Assembly (NCBI RefSeq): GCF_005144415.1
Contig: NZ_SWJE01000002.1
Coordinates: forward strand, 261,723-325,722
DNA from: Trinickia terrae
Lineage (GTDB): Bacteria; Pseudomonadota; Gammaproteobacteria; Burkholderiales; Burkholderiaceae
Direction of reading: 5' to 3'
DNA length: 64,000 bases
Part shown: piece after piece, positions 17,352 through 26,831 of the stretch
Layout of the letters: the number at the start of each line of letters is the position of its first letter
How positions within the stretch are numbered: position 1 is the stretch's first letter
Notes under the pieces: model-generated
Database searches by the model: none
Told to the model about the DNA's origin: nothing
Seen by the model: only the letters and a program-made list of their open reading frames with translations
Translations under genes and position numbers: made by a program

Positions 17352-18329
17352 ATGAACCAACAACTAGAAGATTTCTATAATCATCTGAACAAGGCCGTAG
17401 TCACCACCAACGATTTCGCCGAAGGCACCAAATTTCGCAAACGCGAGAAAGTCGATCAGTTCGCTTATTGCGGACTGAACCCGGTCTACCGGGCCTACCT
17501 CAGCTTTGACCTCGACAGCCCCGCATCGGCATGCCGGTTTGAGGATGTCAACTTGCCCACCCCGACCATCATCACCGTGAACCGCAAGAACGGGCATAGC
17601 CATATGCTCTATCGGCTCAATACGCCGGTTGCATATCACAAGACCAGCCGAAGTGCCCCCCAGGATTATTTCGAGGCGATCCAGTCCGAGATGGAATCCC
17701 GCCTGTCAGCGGACCCCGCATTCAATCACACGCTCACGAAGAACCCGCTGCATCCTGCGTGGGAAGTCATCACATTCCCGGCCAGCTACGATCTGACGGA
17801 CTTTACCGAATGGATCGACTTGCCAAAGCGGTCGACCGCGCATTCGCTTCCCGACAACATCGTCATCCAAGGCCGCAACGACGAACTATTCCATACGCTT
17901 CGTCTGTGGGCATACAGTGCCGTGCGTCAGCATGGCGACTTCGATGCGTGGTATCAAACCGCCCTCGCCCGAGCCGAAGAGATCAATGCGCAATTCGACA
18001 GGCCTCTGCAATTTTCGGAAATCAAGGCTACCGCTCGATCCGTCGCCAAATGGCACTGGAAAAATCGCAACTCGGTGGATAGCCGTCGCCGTGTCCTGTC
18101 TTTCACCGATGAAACAGCCATCGAACGCATGCGCAGCGGAGCAGACCATACCAATGCCGTACGTCGGCAGAAATCGTTGGACACACTTGTCAAGGCAGCC
18201 AATGAGCTATATCCCATCTATGGAAACGAACTCAGCCGTCGCCTGCTCATGGAACACACCGGCATGAACATCAAGACCGTCAGCAAATATTTCCAGGAAG
18301 CAACGGCACCCCTTGGACTGAGACACTAG
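17352..18329 (+). CDS. Plasmid-type replicase family protein
   Basis: 325 residues. YRAYLSFDLDSPASACRFEDVNLPTPTII and KNGHSHMLYRLNTPV are typical of the Replicase/primase family, with the FDLD motif matching the metal-binding strand of primase-polymerases. A PriCT-like helical region with KATARSVAKWHWKN follows, then a C-terminal part that looks like an HTH (ELSRRLLMEHTGMNIKTVSKYFQEA). It should initiate replication of the excised element. It overlaps tail-to-tail by 4 nt with the last gene of the SIR2-HerA operon. Confidence 0.78.
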   Translation: MNQQLEDFYNHLNKAVVTTNDFAEGTKFRKREKVDQFAYCGLNPVYRAYLSFDLDSPASACRFEDVNLPTPTIITVNRKNGHSHMLYRLNTPVAYHKTSRSAPQDYFEAIQSEMESRLSADPAFNHTLTKNPLHPAWEVITFPASYDLTDFTEWIDLPKRSTAHSLPDNIVIQGRNDELFHTLRLWAYSAVRQHGDFDAWYQTALARAEEINAQFDRPLQFSEIKATARSVAKWHWKNRNSVDSRRRVLSFTDETAIERMRSGADHTNAVRRQKSLDTLVKAANELYPIYGNELSRRLLMEHTGMNIKTVSKYFQEATAPLGLRH

Positions 18330-18724
18330 AAAACTTGCCCGAGCAAATCGCCATAAGCCCAAATGGCAGTACCAAGAACGATCATCCACGCGCCGAGATA
18401 ACCTGCGACCTTGTCCAGACCATCTTGACGAAACCGCTCGATCGTCTCTTCGTCGTATTTGATCTTTGCAGTCTGAATCGGACCAGAGTCATCTATTGAG
18501 ACGAGTTTTCCCATTGCGACATGCATGGATGCACCGCCCACACCATGTCGGCCTAGGCGAATGACGCTGCGGTAACCGAGCAATGCTCCGGCCAACGTAA
18601 CAATAGCCCCTGATCGCTGGAACCACGCCCATGACGACTTTCCCAGGTCAGCATGGACAGACAACCCGACAGCCAACATAGAAAAAATGAGCAGGAATCC
18701 AGGGTTTTGAAGAGCTTTACGCAT
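18326..18724 (-). CDS. Small membrane protein, last gene of the SIR2-HerA operon
   Basis: 132 residues from ATG 18724; TTG 18745 would extend it by seven. Hydrophobic segments lie near the N-terminus (FLLIFSMLAVGLSVHA), in the middle (AIVTLAGALLGY) and at the C-terminus (AGYLGAWMIVLGTAIWAY). It begins 22 nt after the KTSC gene, so it is probably co-transcribed. No known family. If it belongs to the defence module, it may tether or regulate it at the membrane. Confidence 0.55.
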   Translation of the reverse strand: MRKALQNPGFLLIFSMLAVGLSVHADLGKSSWAWFQRSGAIVTLAGALLGYRSVIRLGRHGVGGASMHVAMGKLVSIDDSGPIQTAKIKYDEETIERFRQDGLDKVAGYLGAWMIVLGTAIWAYGDLLGQVF

Positions 18725-18745
18725 CTGAACACCAAACACAATCAA

Positions 18746-18967
18746 TTAGCCAGCGTAACGACCGTTTGGCTTGTAGTCGAGCACTTGATGGATGTATTGC
18801 CCTCGCGACTGCCCAGGTGCTGTAAACGCCTCCCAAACATGCGGAGGACAGCCCGAATACCACCACTCAACACCATCGGGAAACCGCACGTAAATTGTCT
18901 CAGACTCCGCGTCGTATTTTTCCGCAACAATCCGGGTTGAGCCGGCCACGGGTATCCAATCATTCAT
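18746..18967 (-). CDS. KTSC-domain protein in the SIR2-HerA operon
   Basis: 73 residues from ATG 18967, whose start overlaps the HerA stop by 8 nt. The pattern VAGSTRIVAEKYDAESETIYVRFPDGVEWWYSG, read as short strands, then FTAPGQSRGQYIHQVL, matches the KTSC domain, often found alone or fused to lysyl-tRNA synthetases and known for nucleic-acid-related contexts. Its molecular role is not established. The overlap suggests expression with HerA. Confidence 0.7.
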   Translation of the reverse strand: MNDWIPVAGSTRIVAEKYDAESETIYVRFPDGVEWWYSGCPPHVWEAFTAPGQSRGQYIHQVLDYKPNGRYAG

Positions 18968-20732
18968 GTTCAGCCTCGTATGTTCCGCGCCAAGCCGCCA
19001 AAGGCGCAGCAATATCAGGCAGTTGGGGATCCATCCGCCATGATTCAAGCGAGGGATCTTCGGCTAGCGGCATGGGATTCGGTTTGTCCAGCATTGCCCT
19101 GACTGGTAGCACAAGCGACTCCCCACTCACTATCGCCTCGCCTGTCCGCAGCGATGGCAAAACTGCAGCAAGCCCTGCCACCATATCTGGTAAGGCGGAA
19201 CGTATTGCCCCTTGATCTCCTGCGTTTGTCAAACGAAGAGCGATTAGAGTCCCACATTGCGCCAGCGCTGTATCCGGTAGTTCCGTTGGTCGCTGCGTGA
19301 CGAGCAGGAGCCCCACGCCGTATTTGCGTCCCTCACGCGCGATACGATTTGCCGACTCACGAGTCGTTGCGTTTGCCGATTCGCCTAAATATCGGTGAGC
19401 TTCCTCAAGGACAATCAAAACCGGGCTTGGCCTTCCGATACCTGGCCCCTCCGGTTCGCTTCTGAGCGCGACCTCAAATAGCATATTGAGAACTACGCCA
19501 ATAGCGAGATCAGCCGCCGTCGCTGGCACGCCGCTGAAATCAAGCACCGAAACGGGTCGATCTCCACCGAGCCATTCCTGCATAACTTCCACGAGAGGAT
19601 CCGGTCCCGCATGATTCCCCATAGGCTCTTGAAAAAATCTGAGTCGCTGGTCAAGCAACCCAAGCCGTAGCAACTCGGGCATGGAACCATACACGCCGTA
19701 AGTCGGCGCTTGATGCGGCGGTTGGCCGCCTTGCCCATATGGGGTGAATCTTGCCGACCGAAGCGTGGCCGGGTCACCTTCATCCTCCCTACATACTGTC
19801 GCCGAATCTGCCTTGACGCGGCGAGTTTCACGGTTCTCGGAGTCCAGTCTGTGCCATACGGGACGGATATCGAACGGAACCGGAGTATCGGCGGTTACCG
19901 CAGTGGGATCTAGGTTTAGCCACTCTGCTGCCGCTACGAATTCCCGCCGCGCTTGAGCAACCAGTTCATTGAATCTGTTGATGAAGCTCGCACCGCCCGA
20001 CGTACCTGTAAAGATACGTATTATGTCTACGGCGGGAAGCGCCCAATAAGGGACCCGCAATCGGTTTTCGGCCCGTCCTACCAATACACTGCGAACCGAC
20101 GCGCTGTCGGCAAGTGCCCGAGCATATTCACCATGCGGATCGACAACTACTATGTTTGCCGCACTCCATCCTCCACGCACAAAGTTCTGCATCAGCGAGG
20201 CGACAACGCTCGTCTTACCAGATCCAGTCGATCCCACGACCGCTGCGTGACGGACGACAAATTTGGATACGTTCACACACACCGGCACATCTTCGGCCGC
20301 AGCTAAACGACCCAAACGAAGATGCGTTTCATCCGCTCGCGGAAATATGGCCGCCAACTCTTCAGGGGTCGCAAAATGCACTGGGTCATCGAGGCCTGGA
20401 AACGTGCCCACCCCGCGCTGAAACCGCCCGGTTGCGCGATCAATTTCTCCGAGCAGTTGAATCTGAAGCCACCGTTCGTCTCGCTGAACCGCGTCAAATG
20501 GAGCTACTTTGTCGGCAAGCTCGGAGATTCCTACCAAAGTGACGGTCGCAATGAGATCGATGAGACCCTGCGGAATTCGCACCAATGAACCGATCTGCCC
20601 GATAGGTTGCAACTGACCTTTATAGATCGGTGCCACGCCAGCCAAGTCGGGATTCAAGGCGACGGTAATGGTTGACCCAAGGACGTGACGGACCTTACCT
20701 ACGCATGTCGGATCAAGATCGCGCATTGTCAC
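18960..20732 (-). CDS. herA: HerA-type DNA-translocating ATPase, SIR2 partner
   Basis: 590 residues. A HAS-barrel N-terminus (about 1-100) leads into a P-loop domain with Walker A GSTGSGKTS at about 165-173, a helical region, Walker B VLIVLEEAHRYL at about 435-446, and TQRP just after. This is the HerA/FtsK class, which forms hexameric rings. The start overlaps the SIR2 stop by 4 nt. SIR2 and HerA pairs are known anti-phage systems in which the ATPase ring carries SIR2 NADase subunits. Confidence 0.88.
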   Translation of the reverse strand: MTMRDLDPTCVGKVRHVLGSTITVALNPDLAGVAPIYKGQLQPIGQIGSLVRIPQGLIDLIATVTLVGISELADKVAPFDAVQRDERWLQIQLLGEIDRATGRFQRGVGTFPGLDDPVHFATPEELAAIFPRADETHLRLGRLAAAEDVPVCVNVSKFVVRHAAVVGSTGSGKTSVVASLMQNFVRGGWSAANIVVVDPHGEYARALADSASVRSVLVGRAENRLRVPYWALPAVDIIRIFTGTSGGASFINRFNELVAQARREFVAAAEWLNLDPTAVTADTPVPFDIRPVWHRLDSENRETRRVKADSATVCREDEGDPATLRSARFTPYGQGGQPPHQAPTYGVYGSMPELLRLGLLDQRLRFFQEPMGNHAGPDPLVEVMQEWLGGDRPVSVLDFSGVPATAADLAIGVVLNMLFEVALRSEPEGPGIGRPSPVLIVLEEAHRYLGESANATTRESANRIAREGRKYGVGLLLVTQRPTELPDTALAQCGTLIALRLTNAGDQGAIRSALPDMVAGLAAVLPSLRTGEAIVSGESLVLPVRAMLDKPNPMPLAEDPSLESWRMDPQLPDIAAPLAAWRGTYEAEHE

Positions 20733-21886
20733 GCTCCTCCATCTGCAGGCAGGTTCTGCGCTACTGCATCAAGCAGCTGGCGCAGACGACCGTCAACATC
20801 GGGCTCTCGTGAGGCGCTTTTCGCCAGAAATTGCGCCAATCGCCGGAAATCGCCCAGCAGAAAGCGGCCATCTTCAAATATCCCGCCTATGTTATTTTCC
20901 GGCACTGCCCACGCAGCCCTTATGCCTCCGATAATGGCTTCGCGATCCCCAACTACCTGTATGTTCGGAGTAAGCAGCGCTCGCTCAGCAAGTAGCTCAG
21001 GAATAGTTGAATAGCAGAAGACAGCAATCTCGGTTCGTTCCCGGCGAACAGCGGCATCGAACAGCAATTCATTGAGGTGCGCGTCACCAAACGAATAGCC
21101 ACCGACAATTACAAGTGTCTCCGGCTGGTGTAACGCCCTGCGCATCCGGTCTTGCAGCACCAAAAAGGGAACGCGCCGTGACTCTTCGTATTTTGTATCG
21201 GATGGATATATTGCCGCCGCGACCTCTTCGCCCACGGCTTGGCCGACGCGAACCACCTGCCGGGCATCCCATGCCCAATTCACTGACCCGTGGAGCTTCC
21301 AAAGGCGCGTGAAGAAAGCGGGCACTGAGTCTTGCTCTGATCCCGGAGCGGTCTCGACTAGATCCGTTTGAAATCTTGCCCGAAGGTTTCCTATGAATCC
21401 GTCAAAGTAGGCAACCTGCAGCTCTTCGAGTGCCGTCTCGAAGAGAAGGTCATAATTCACCGTAAATATTTCTACCGGGAAGTGATAGTTTGCTCGCGCC
21501 AGCCACGCGGCAAAATGGCGCGTCGCAGTGAGATCAGCGTGGCCTATGTCGACTTCCGAAATGATTACTCTACAAATCGCTCGATCTAGCTCTGTCGCAC
21601 CGGCAGCTGTTAGCCCATCGATCGCCTGATCGCCAGTCAAGAGCGCAGAGATGCGCCTCAACCTGCTCAAACCTTCTTCGAGATTCCTCCCGTGGAGCAG
21701 CCCAGTCAATGAATCGCTTTGAGGCTTCGGCAGGGCAGCAAGAATTCGCCGCTGTAACTCAGCCACATCTGGCAATCCGCATGCCTTCGATGTGCCCGCA
21801 CCAAACAACGCGCACACATGACGGGACCGCGTCGCCAGCTTGGCGCTCAGCCCTGTTGCAAAACGCAAGGGATCATGCTCGGCCAT
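20729..21886 (-). CDS. SIR2-family NADase of a SIR2-HerA defence system
   Basis: 385 residues. The SIR2-like fold shows FGAGTSKACGLPD at about 28-40 for NAD binding, VNYDLLFE at about 146 with the catalytic Asn, and LWKLHGS at about 195 with the catalytic His. A later VIVGYSFGD-like segment (LVIVGGYSFGDAHLNEL) closes the NAD site. Known relatives deplete NAD upon infection. This is the first gene of a four-gene operon with herA, a KTSC gene and a membrane protein gene. Confidence 0.87.
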   Translation of the reverse strand: MAEHDPLRFATGLSAKLATRSRHVCALFGAGTSKACGLPDVAELQRRILAALPKPQSDSLTGLLHGRNLEEGLSRLRRISALLTGDQAIDGLTAAGATELDRAICRVIISEVDIGHADLTATRHFAAWLARANYHFPVEIFTVNYDLLFETALEELQVAYFDGFIGNLRARFQTDLVETAPGSEQDSVPAFFTRLWKLHGSVNWAWDARQVVRVGQAVGEEVAAAIYPSDTKYEESRRVPFLVLQDRMRRALHQPETLVIVGGYSFGDAHLNELLFDAAVRRERTEIAVFCYSTIPELLAERALLTPNIQVVGDREAIIGGIRAAWAVPENNIGGIFEDGRFLLGDFRRLAQFLAKSASREPDVDGRLRQLLDAVAQNLPADGGA

Positions 21887-22121
21887 CTTTACGCACCTCG
21901 GGCAGATGTCCGGTCAAGATTACACTATTGTCGTAGGATTGCACGGCAAAAATTGGGGTTTTTCGACCGGAACGGCCCGAGTCAGGTAATTAGCCCGCAT
22001 GCTCAAATCGCGTGAGCGCACAGCCAGCGGCGGGATACCGCACGAGCGGCATGCAGATCAGAGGGAGATCGAAGTCCCAAACGAGACACCAGTAAGGAAA
22101 CACCAGCCCGAAGGGCAAACA

Positions 22122-22156
22122 CAAATAAAAAATGGTCGAAGCACATTTCGACCATT
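22122..22156 (-). terminator. Intrinsic terminator of the ParB/MT-A70 gene
   Basis: A perfect 10-bp stem AATGGTCGAA/TTCGACCATT (22131-22140, 22147-22156) with a 6-nt loop is followed on the minus strand by TTTTTATTT. It lies 77 nt after the stop at 22233. The rest of 21887-22232 holds only the promoter side of the SIR2 operon, with no gene seen. Confidence 0.75.
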
Positions 22157-22232
22157 CTTGTACTGCATCAATCATCAAACTGCCTGCATCAACCGCTCTG
22201 CGATGTGCTCATGTACAGAGGGCCTTTTACCA

Positions 22233-23531
22233 CTATGCCGCCTCCTGCCCAAGATCGTTGACCGCATCGCCTGCTTCGGCCATTTCCACCAATTCCCCAG
22301 CCACCGGCTCGATCGCCATCGCATCGACGATCTGCTGCCCGAGCGGAACCGCCGGGCCATGCTGCACTTCGTTACCCCAGGAATACCAGCCGTCGCGAGA
22401 AACACCACGGCGGAACAGTTCCATCTTCGGCAGTTCCGGGTACATCCTCTCGATCACCCCGTAAAACTCGTCGGGCTTCTGGCTGTGCATTCGACGGTCG
22501 AACTGGAAGACCGATGCACATCGCGACTCCGCAGCAACCGTGGGCATGCGGTGACCGCGAAGCCCGAACAGCAGCACCTCGTGATTGACACGGAAATACT
22601 GCCCCATCCCACCCGCCCCTTTGTGCCAGATCGCCTGAGTGATGTAGCGAAAGCCCCAAGCCTCGATAACCTTCAGCCCGTCGCCCACAAGTGATGCCGG
22701 AACCCACAGGAACAGGGCAGCATCGTCTGCAACCGAAGCACTGTCGCGAAGCAGATCGCAGATTTCGCTCGTAGCCATCGTCGGATAACCGAGGGTCGTT
22801 TCCGCCATGTAGTCCCAAGGCGGATCGGCATAGATCACATTGAACGGCCCGACCGGGTGATCGAATGGACGATTCAAGTTGCGGATCGCCTGCACGGCGT
22901 TCGCCTGAAGCTTTCGCTTTTTCTCACTTTCCTCCTTGCGGGCCTTCTTGGCGGCCTCGTTCAGCTTCTCGGCCGACTCGCTTACCAGCTTGTCCAGTTC
23001 GTCCTGTGACAGAGTAATCACGGCTGCCGCATTGCTCACATCGAGCCGGCCGGAATCAACGGCTTCGATCAGGCCGTCGTGCCCTGAGCGGATAACCTTG
23101 CCAGCTCGTTGCACTGAGTCGACCGACACATGCAGACCAGCGGCAGCCTGCTTCTGGGATACCGCCTGAGCGGTATGCTGGTTGGCTCCGACACCCGTGT
23201 TCGTCAGGCGTGCAGCAACCATCGCTCGCTGGCTGTCGCTCAGGTGACGACGATGCAGGTTTTGGCTAACGATAAATGACAGTACCGGCATGTCCAGATG
23301 CGGGACGGCGAGATAGACCGGATTGATCCCGAGTTCGCGGCAGGCCCGCAGCCGCTGACGGCCGTCTATGATCTTGTCGTGATACACCAAAATCGGCATC
23401 CGTTGCCCATGCTTTTTAATGTCGTTCTTGAGCTGCCAGAACTCTTCATTGGTCATGTTGGGGAAGACCCCGGCCGCACCGTGGACTTCAAACTGTTCAT
23501 AAATGCTGACATCATGATTGATCACTTCCAT
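22233..23531 (-). CDS. ParB-like domain fused to an MT-A70 adenine methyltransferase
   Basis: 432 residues from ATG 23531, chosen because AAGGAGG precedes it at the proper distance. Residues about 1-170 are a ParB/Srx-type domain (IIDGRQRLRACRELG, then NLHRRHLSDSQRAMVAARL). A charged coiled coil follows at 185-210. The C-terminal half is an MT-A70 N6-adenine methyltransferase with DPPWDY at about 233-238 and FLWVPAS. It may methylate element or host DNA and bind a specific site. It is transcribed alone or with genes downstream of 24032, and ends at the terminator at 22122. Confidence 0.85.
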   Translation of the reverse strand: MEVINHDVSIYEQFEVHGAAGVFPNMTNEEFWQLKNDIKKHGQRMPILVYHDKIIDGRQRLRACRELGINPVYLAVPHLDMPVLSFIVSQNLHRRHLSDSQRAMVAARLTNTGVGANQHTAQAVSQKQAAAGLHVSVDSVQRAGKVIRSGHDGLIEAVDSGRLDVSNAAAVITLSQDELDKLVSESAEKLNEAAKKARKEESEKKRKLQANAVQAIRNLNRPFDHPVGPFNVIYADPPWDYMAETTLGYPTMATSEICDLLRDSASVADDAALFLWVPASLVGDGLKVIEAWGFRYITQAIWHKGAGGMGQYFRVNHEVLLFGLRGHRMPTVAAESRCASVFQFDRRMHSQKPDEFYGVIERMYPELPKMELFRRGVSRDGWYSWGNEVQHGPAVPLGQQIVDAMAIEPVAGELVEMAEAGDAVNDLGQEAA

Positions 23532-23608
23532 GTAAACCTCCTTGATTAAGTTTCGATTCCCTGCCGCCAGACATGCGACAGGAATTTTCACAGCAATATT
23601 GATTCGTT

Positions 23609-23626
23609 ATCCTATATAAATAGGAT
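23609..23626. promoter_or_regulatory. Inverted repeat in the ParB/MT-A70 promoter region
   Basis: ATCCTAT (23609-23615) and ATAGGAT (23620-23626) surround ATAA. The site lies about 80 nt upstream of the start in an AT-rich stretch, so it may overlap the promoter and serve as an operator. Confidence 0.4.
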
Positions 23627-23654
23627 TCATATTTCCGCTACAACCAAGCCTGAT

Positions 23655-24032
23655 TTAGTCGCCGTCCTCCATAGCAAACATCTTTTCAAGCACTGCGAGA
23701 CCTTCTTTAATCGTCAGCATATGCAGCTCCTCGTAGCTCAGGCCGCTGTATTCCAAATACTCTTTCGTGCGGTCGATTTTCGTGACAACTGGATTCTCTT
23801 TCATGTACTGAAGATGGATTTTTTCGTGCCTATCTTCGACAGCAATCAGACCATCGGCATTGACATAGTCAATGATCTGGATGGCCGGGTAGGAATGGCC
23901 CTTGTAGATGATCTGAACCCGCTGGATACTGCTCCCACAGGCATAGGAATCCACTGCCACGATTTGATAGGTGCGACCATCGGACGGAACGGTGAACGGA
24001 TGAGGTTTAACTTTCTTCGTTTGCTTTTTCAT
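23655..24032 (-). CDS. Hypothetical protein
   Basis: 125 residues from ATG 24032, preceded by AGGAG. The Lys-rich N-terminus leads into a compact alpha/beta-looking domain with SDGRTYQIVAVDSYACGSSIQRVQIIYKG in short strands, and an acidic helical tail. No family recognised. It is upstream of and collinear with the ParB/MT-A70 gene (124 nt gap), so the two may share a function. Confidence 0.5.
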   Translation of the reverse strand: MKKQTKKVKPHPFTVPSDGRTYQIVAVDSYACGSSIQRVQIIYKGHSYPAIQIIDYVNADGLIAVEDRHEKIHLQYMKENPVVTKIDRTKEYLEYSGLSYEELHMLTIKEGLAVLEKMFAMEDGD

Positions 24033-24258
24033 GCTGATTCTCCTGTATTGATAAAGGGTTAAGGTGATCGGCACCGTGCTTCGCGTGAATTTCCCGGGTT
24101 TCGTCTGCACCGTGTCGATGATTGAAAGTTTGCCCGGATGCCATCAAAATCTCGCGGACAGCTTTCCGGGATTGCTGTCATGGACGCGGTGAAATGACGG
24201 CCGACCGGCCCTTTGCGAGCAACTGGCGCGGCGAAATTGCGAGGTAGGGACGAGAGAC

Positions 24259-25034
24259 ATGGCCGACGAAGTGAAAAAAAACAACACCGGGCCGAAGCCA
24301 CGCAGCATTTTGGACACGGTCCGTTCCCGCGCATGGGTGGCAGATCTGAAACGACGGACGAACACGCAGACCTATGCTGCCCTGAGCCGTGCGCTGTTTG
24401 GCGACGGAAGCAGCGTTGCACCCACCTGGCATCACTACATGAGCGGGAAGCGCACGCCGGACTTAGTAACGCTCACGCTTGTCGAAAAAGCGAAGGTCGC
24501 CAGAGGATCAACAAAGGTTCTAAAAATCGGTCCGATGGAGGACCAGGTGAATATCCCTCTCTGGCGTCTGTTCGAGGAACAGGCCGATTTCGCCGCCTAT
24601 CTGGACGAGATTCTGGGGGATCAGGGGATCGAACGTGGCGCACGTTTGCGCACACAGATCGTGCTCGATCTGTTCGCTGAGCCTGCCGCCCGGGCGGTAG
24701 CCAGAAAACAGTCCAAACCAGGCTGGCCGGACGGCAATGCCGTTGAAGCGGCTTGCGGATCAGGTTATTTCGTGCAGACGCTTGCCGGATTCGCCATGGC
24801 CGTCGCGGCTGGCGTTGCGCAATGGTTGATGGGGCCGATGTGGAGCTACTCCAGCTTTTGTTGGTCAGCCTGATCGAGGGACCGGCGGAAACAATACTGG
24901 ATCGCCACGGCATTCGTGAGGGAATCCGTGATCTGATCGGTGCCATGGCGGTCGAATATCATCTGGGCCGGCTGGATCTGAGGTCGGCCGTAAGTGCGCG
25001 CGACCAGTTCAGGCTCGTGCCCACGCCGGCCTGA
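24259..25034 (+). pseudogene. Hypothetical gene with a -1 frame change at a G run
   Basis: The first frame runs from ATG 24259 to 24873 (204 residues), but its last 15 residues look non-coding. From 24831 the -1 frame continues as protein-like sequence (ADVELLQLLLVSLIEGPAETILD ... EYHLGRLDL, in pieces) to 25034, giving about 258 residues in all. The switch falls on GGGG at 24831-24834, where one missing G would restore the frame. It could be a mutation, a sequencing error, or ribosomal slippage on GGG. The N-terminal half has an HTH-like look (TYAALSRALFG). Family unknown. Confidence 0.5.
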
Positions 25035-25067
25035 CCCGCATTCCGAAGACCGCAAAATCCGCAGACG

Positions 25068-26231
25068 CTACAGCTTAATGGCCACCTTGGCAGTGTCGTC
25101 GTATATGCCTGTAGGCAGCTCATCATCCAGTTTTTTACGGAGTTCGTATTTGCCCAAGATGGATCTGAACCAGCCCGATCCAGACGAGGCATGGACACGC
25201 TCACCGATGGTTCGGGGTGTCAGCCGGTCACGGTTTGCCTTGTCGACCAGTAACCCTTGACCGAGAAGTTGGGTGAGCAGCCCGTGATACGCCTGATGAC
25301 AGGACGGGTTCTCGCATTCTTCCGGTGGTTGCAACTGGAAGAATGCTCCGATCGTGTCGGCCAGCAGATGCCCAATGGTCCCGTGAAACAAGATATTGCC
25401 ATTTGTCTCTGCAACCATTGCATTCCGGTTCAGTTCAATGTAGTCCGCAGCCAGGACGGATTGCAGTCCGTCAAAGTCAATTGAACAGAACCCGTTGCCC
25501 TGCCACAGGCGATACAGCCAGTCGGCCGGGTTGATGCGTTGCCGCCGCATTTCGGCAGGTACGCTTTTCAGAATATGACCGGCCACGCCGCCAGCACGCC
25601 CAAGCGACATGCGCAGAAACAGGAGCAGTGCATCCGGTGTCATCTTGCCCGTCAGGGCATCGAAAATTTCCGTCGCCTCCGCTGGAGAGCCCTGTAACTT
25701 TGTTTCGAAATCACCCAGTGCATCGAGTGCCGCCAGCAATCCGTCAAACTGGTCCCGCGTCAGGCTTGCGGGTGAATACGAGGCAATCGCGGGCGTGGCG
25801 ATGCGCAGCACTTGGTAGCCGTCAGGCTCCACTTCCGCATCGTCCAGGCTGGAGAAGAAACCCGCCATCCGGCCATCGATAACGACTGCTGGAAACGGAT
25901 CACCCCATTCGTATGCTTCGCCGTCTTCCTCGAACCGGCTCGCCGTAACGGGCAAGCCGTCCACTGCCGCATGGATATTCAGCCAGTCACGGACATCACC
26001 GGCTCGATAGCGAACGCCGACCCCGTGTCCCACCATCCTCCAGCCCTTCAACGTCGATTCGGACTCACCGAGCAACTCAACCAGATCAACTTCGGTGACC
26101 GTGCGCCCTGCAAGCGATTGAGTGTCCGGTACAGGCAGCAGGACTTCAGCCACGGCGGCCACGTGCGCGGCCGTCAATGGGGTTTCGGCTGCTAGCTGGC
26201 TTAGTTTGAGTTGAAGTTCGGCACAAGTCAT
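25068..26231 (-). CDS. Hypothetical protein with excisionase-like N-terminal HTH
   Basis: 387 residues. Residues about 44-86 (EVDLVELLGESESTLKGWRMVG, then VRYRAGDVRDWL) resemble the MerR/excisionase winged HTH. The remainder, about 300 residues, has no match I recognise. It is mostly helical, with CENPSCHQAYHG as a possible metal site. It is convergent with the frame-changed gene at 24259-25034. Confidence 0.55.
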   Translation of the reverse strand: MTCAELQLKLSQLAAETPLTAAHVAAVAEVLLPVPDTQSLAGRTVTEVDLVELLGESESTLKGWRMVGHGVGVRYRAGDVRDWLNIHAAVDGLPVTASRFEEDGEAYEWGDPFPAVVIDGRMAGFFSSLDDAEVEPDGYQVLRIATPAIASYSPASLTRDQFDGLLAALDALGDFETKLQGSPAEATEIFDALTGKMTPDALLLFLRMSLGRAGGVAGHILKSVPAEMRRQRINPADWLYRLWQGNGFCSIDFDGLQSVLAADYIELNRNAMVAETNGNILFHGTIGHLLADTIGAFFQLQPPEECENPSCHQAYHGLLTQLLGQGLLVDKANRDRLTPRTIGERVHASSGSGWFRSILGKYELRKKLDDELPTGIYDDTAKVAIKL

Positions 26232-26486
26232 AACAAACGAGGAAATGTCAGTCGAAGGGGCAGACCAACGCCCGAGCGGGAAATCTGACCACGTCCACGA
26301 CTGCCGTCAAGGCGCCAGAGCGTGATCAGGATGCCCAGAATACGGCATTCGCTAGGCACCGATTGATCGCTTTACGCTGAAAATCGCCGTGCACCTGAAT
26401 GCCTAGGCATCGTATAGAACCGCGATGAAAGAAGCTGGTCGGGCTCACGATATGAATCGTGTCCCGACCTTGCCAACCCCGGAACC

Positions 26487-26690
26487 TCAAGGCTTACGCC
26501 AGTGATCCCGCTTGCCGTTACTTGTATTGCGAACACGCTCGACCAACGGGGGACTTCCGCCGTTCAACTCACGCGCTCTCTCGATCGCCTCCCGCTGAGT
26601 AGGAAGCACGTCGCTTGCTCGTTGTGAATTGGGACGACGTACTGCGTAGTCGCCTTCGTCACGCCGTTCTACGAAGATCTTTTTGGGCAT
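26487..26690 (-). CDS. DUF2188-family protein
   Basis: 67 residues from ATG 26690, with AAAGGAA 8 nt before. The order KKIFVERRDEGDYAVRR, then TQREAIERARELN, then HWRKP matches the small DUF2188 proteins. Their function is unknown; the fold is a short beta-sheet plus a helix. It stands alone, 255 nt from its neighbour. Confidence 0.65.
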   Translation of the reverse strand: MPKKIFVERRDEGDYAVRRPNSQRASDVLPTQREAIERARELNGGSPPLVERVRNTSNGKRDHWRKP

Positions 26691-26796
26691 ACAGGTTCCT
26701 TTGCACTGGGCAATAGGTGATCTGATCAACTATCAGGGTTCAGCGTTCAAGGTCTTTGTCGTCTGACAACCTTCAGAGTATGCCGGGATCGTGGAC

Positions 26797-26825
26797 TTGT
26801 GCTTGCAAGCAACTTTTTTTATAAC
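26797..26825 (+). promoter_or_regulatory. Orphan plus-strand promoter candidate
   Basis: TTGTGC at 26797-26802 and TATAAC at 26820-26825 have 17-nt spacing. No plus-strand gene follows, only two intrinsic terminator-like hairpins. Confidence 0.4.
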
Positions 26826-26831
26826 TACACT

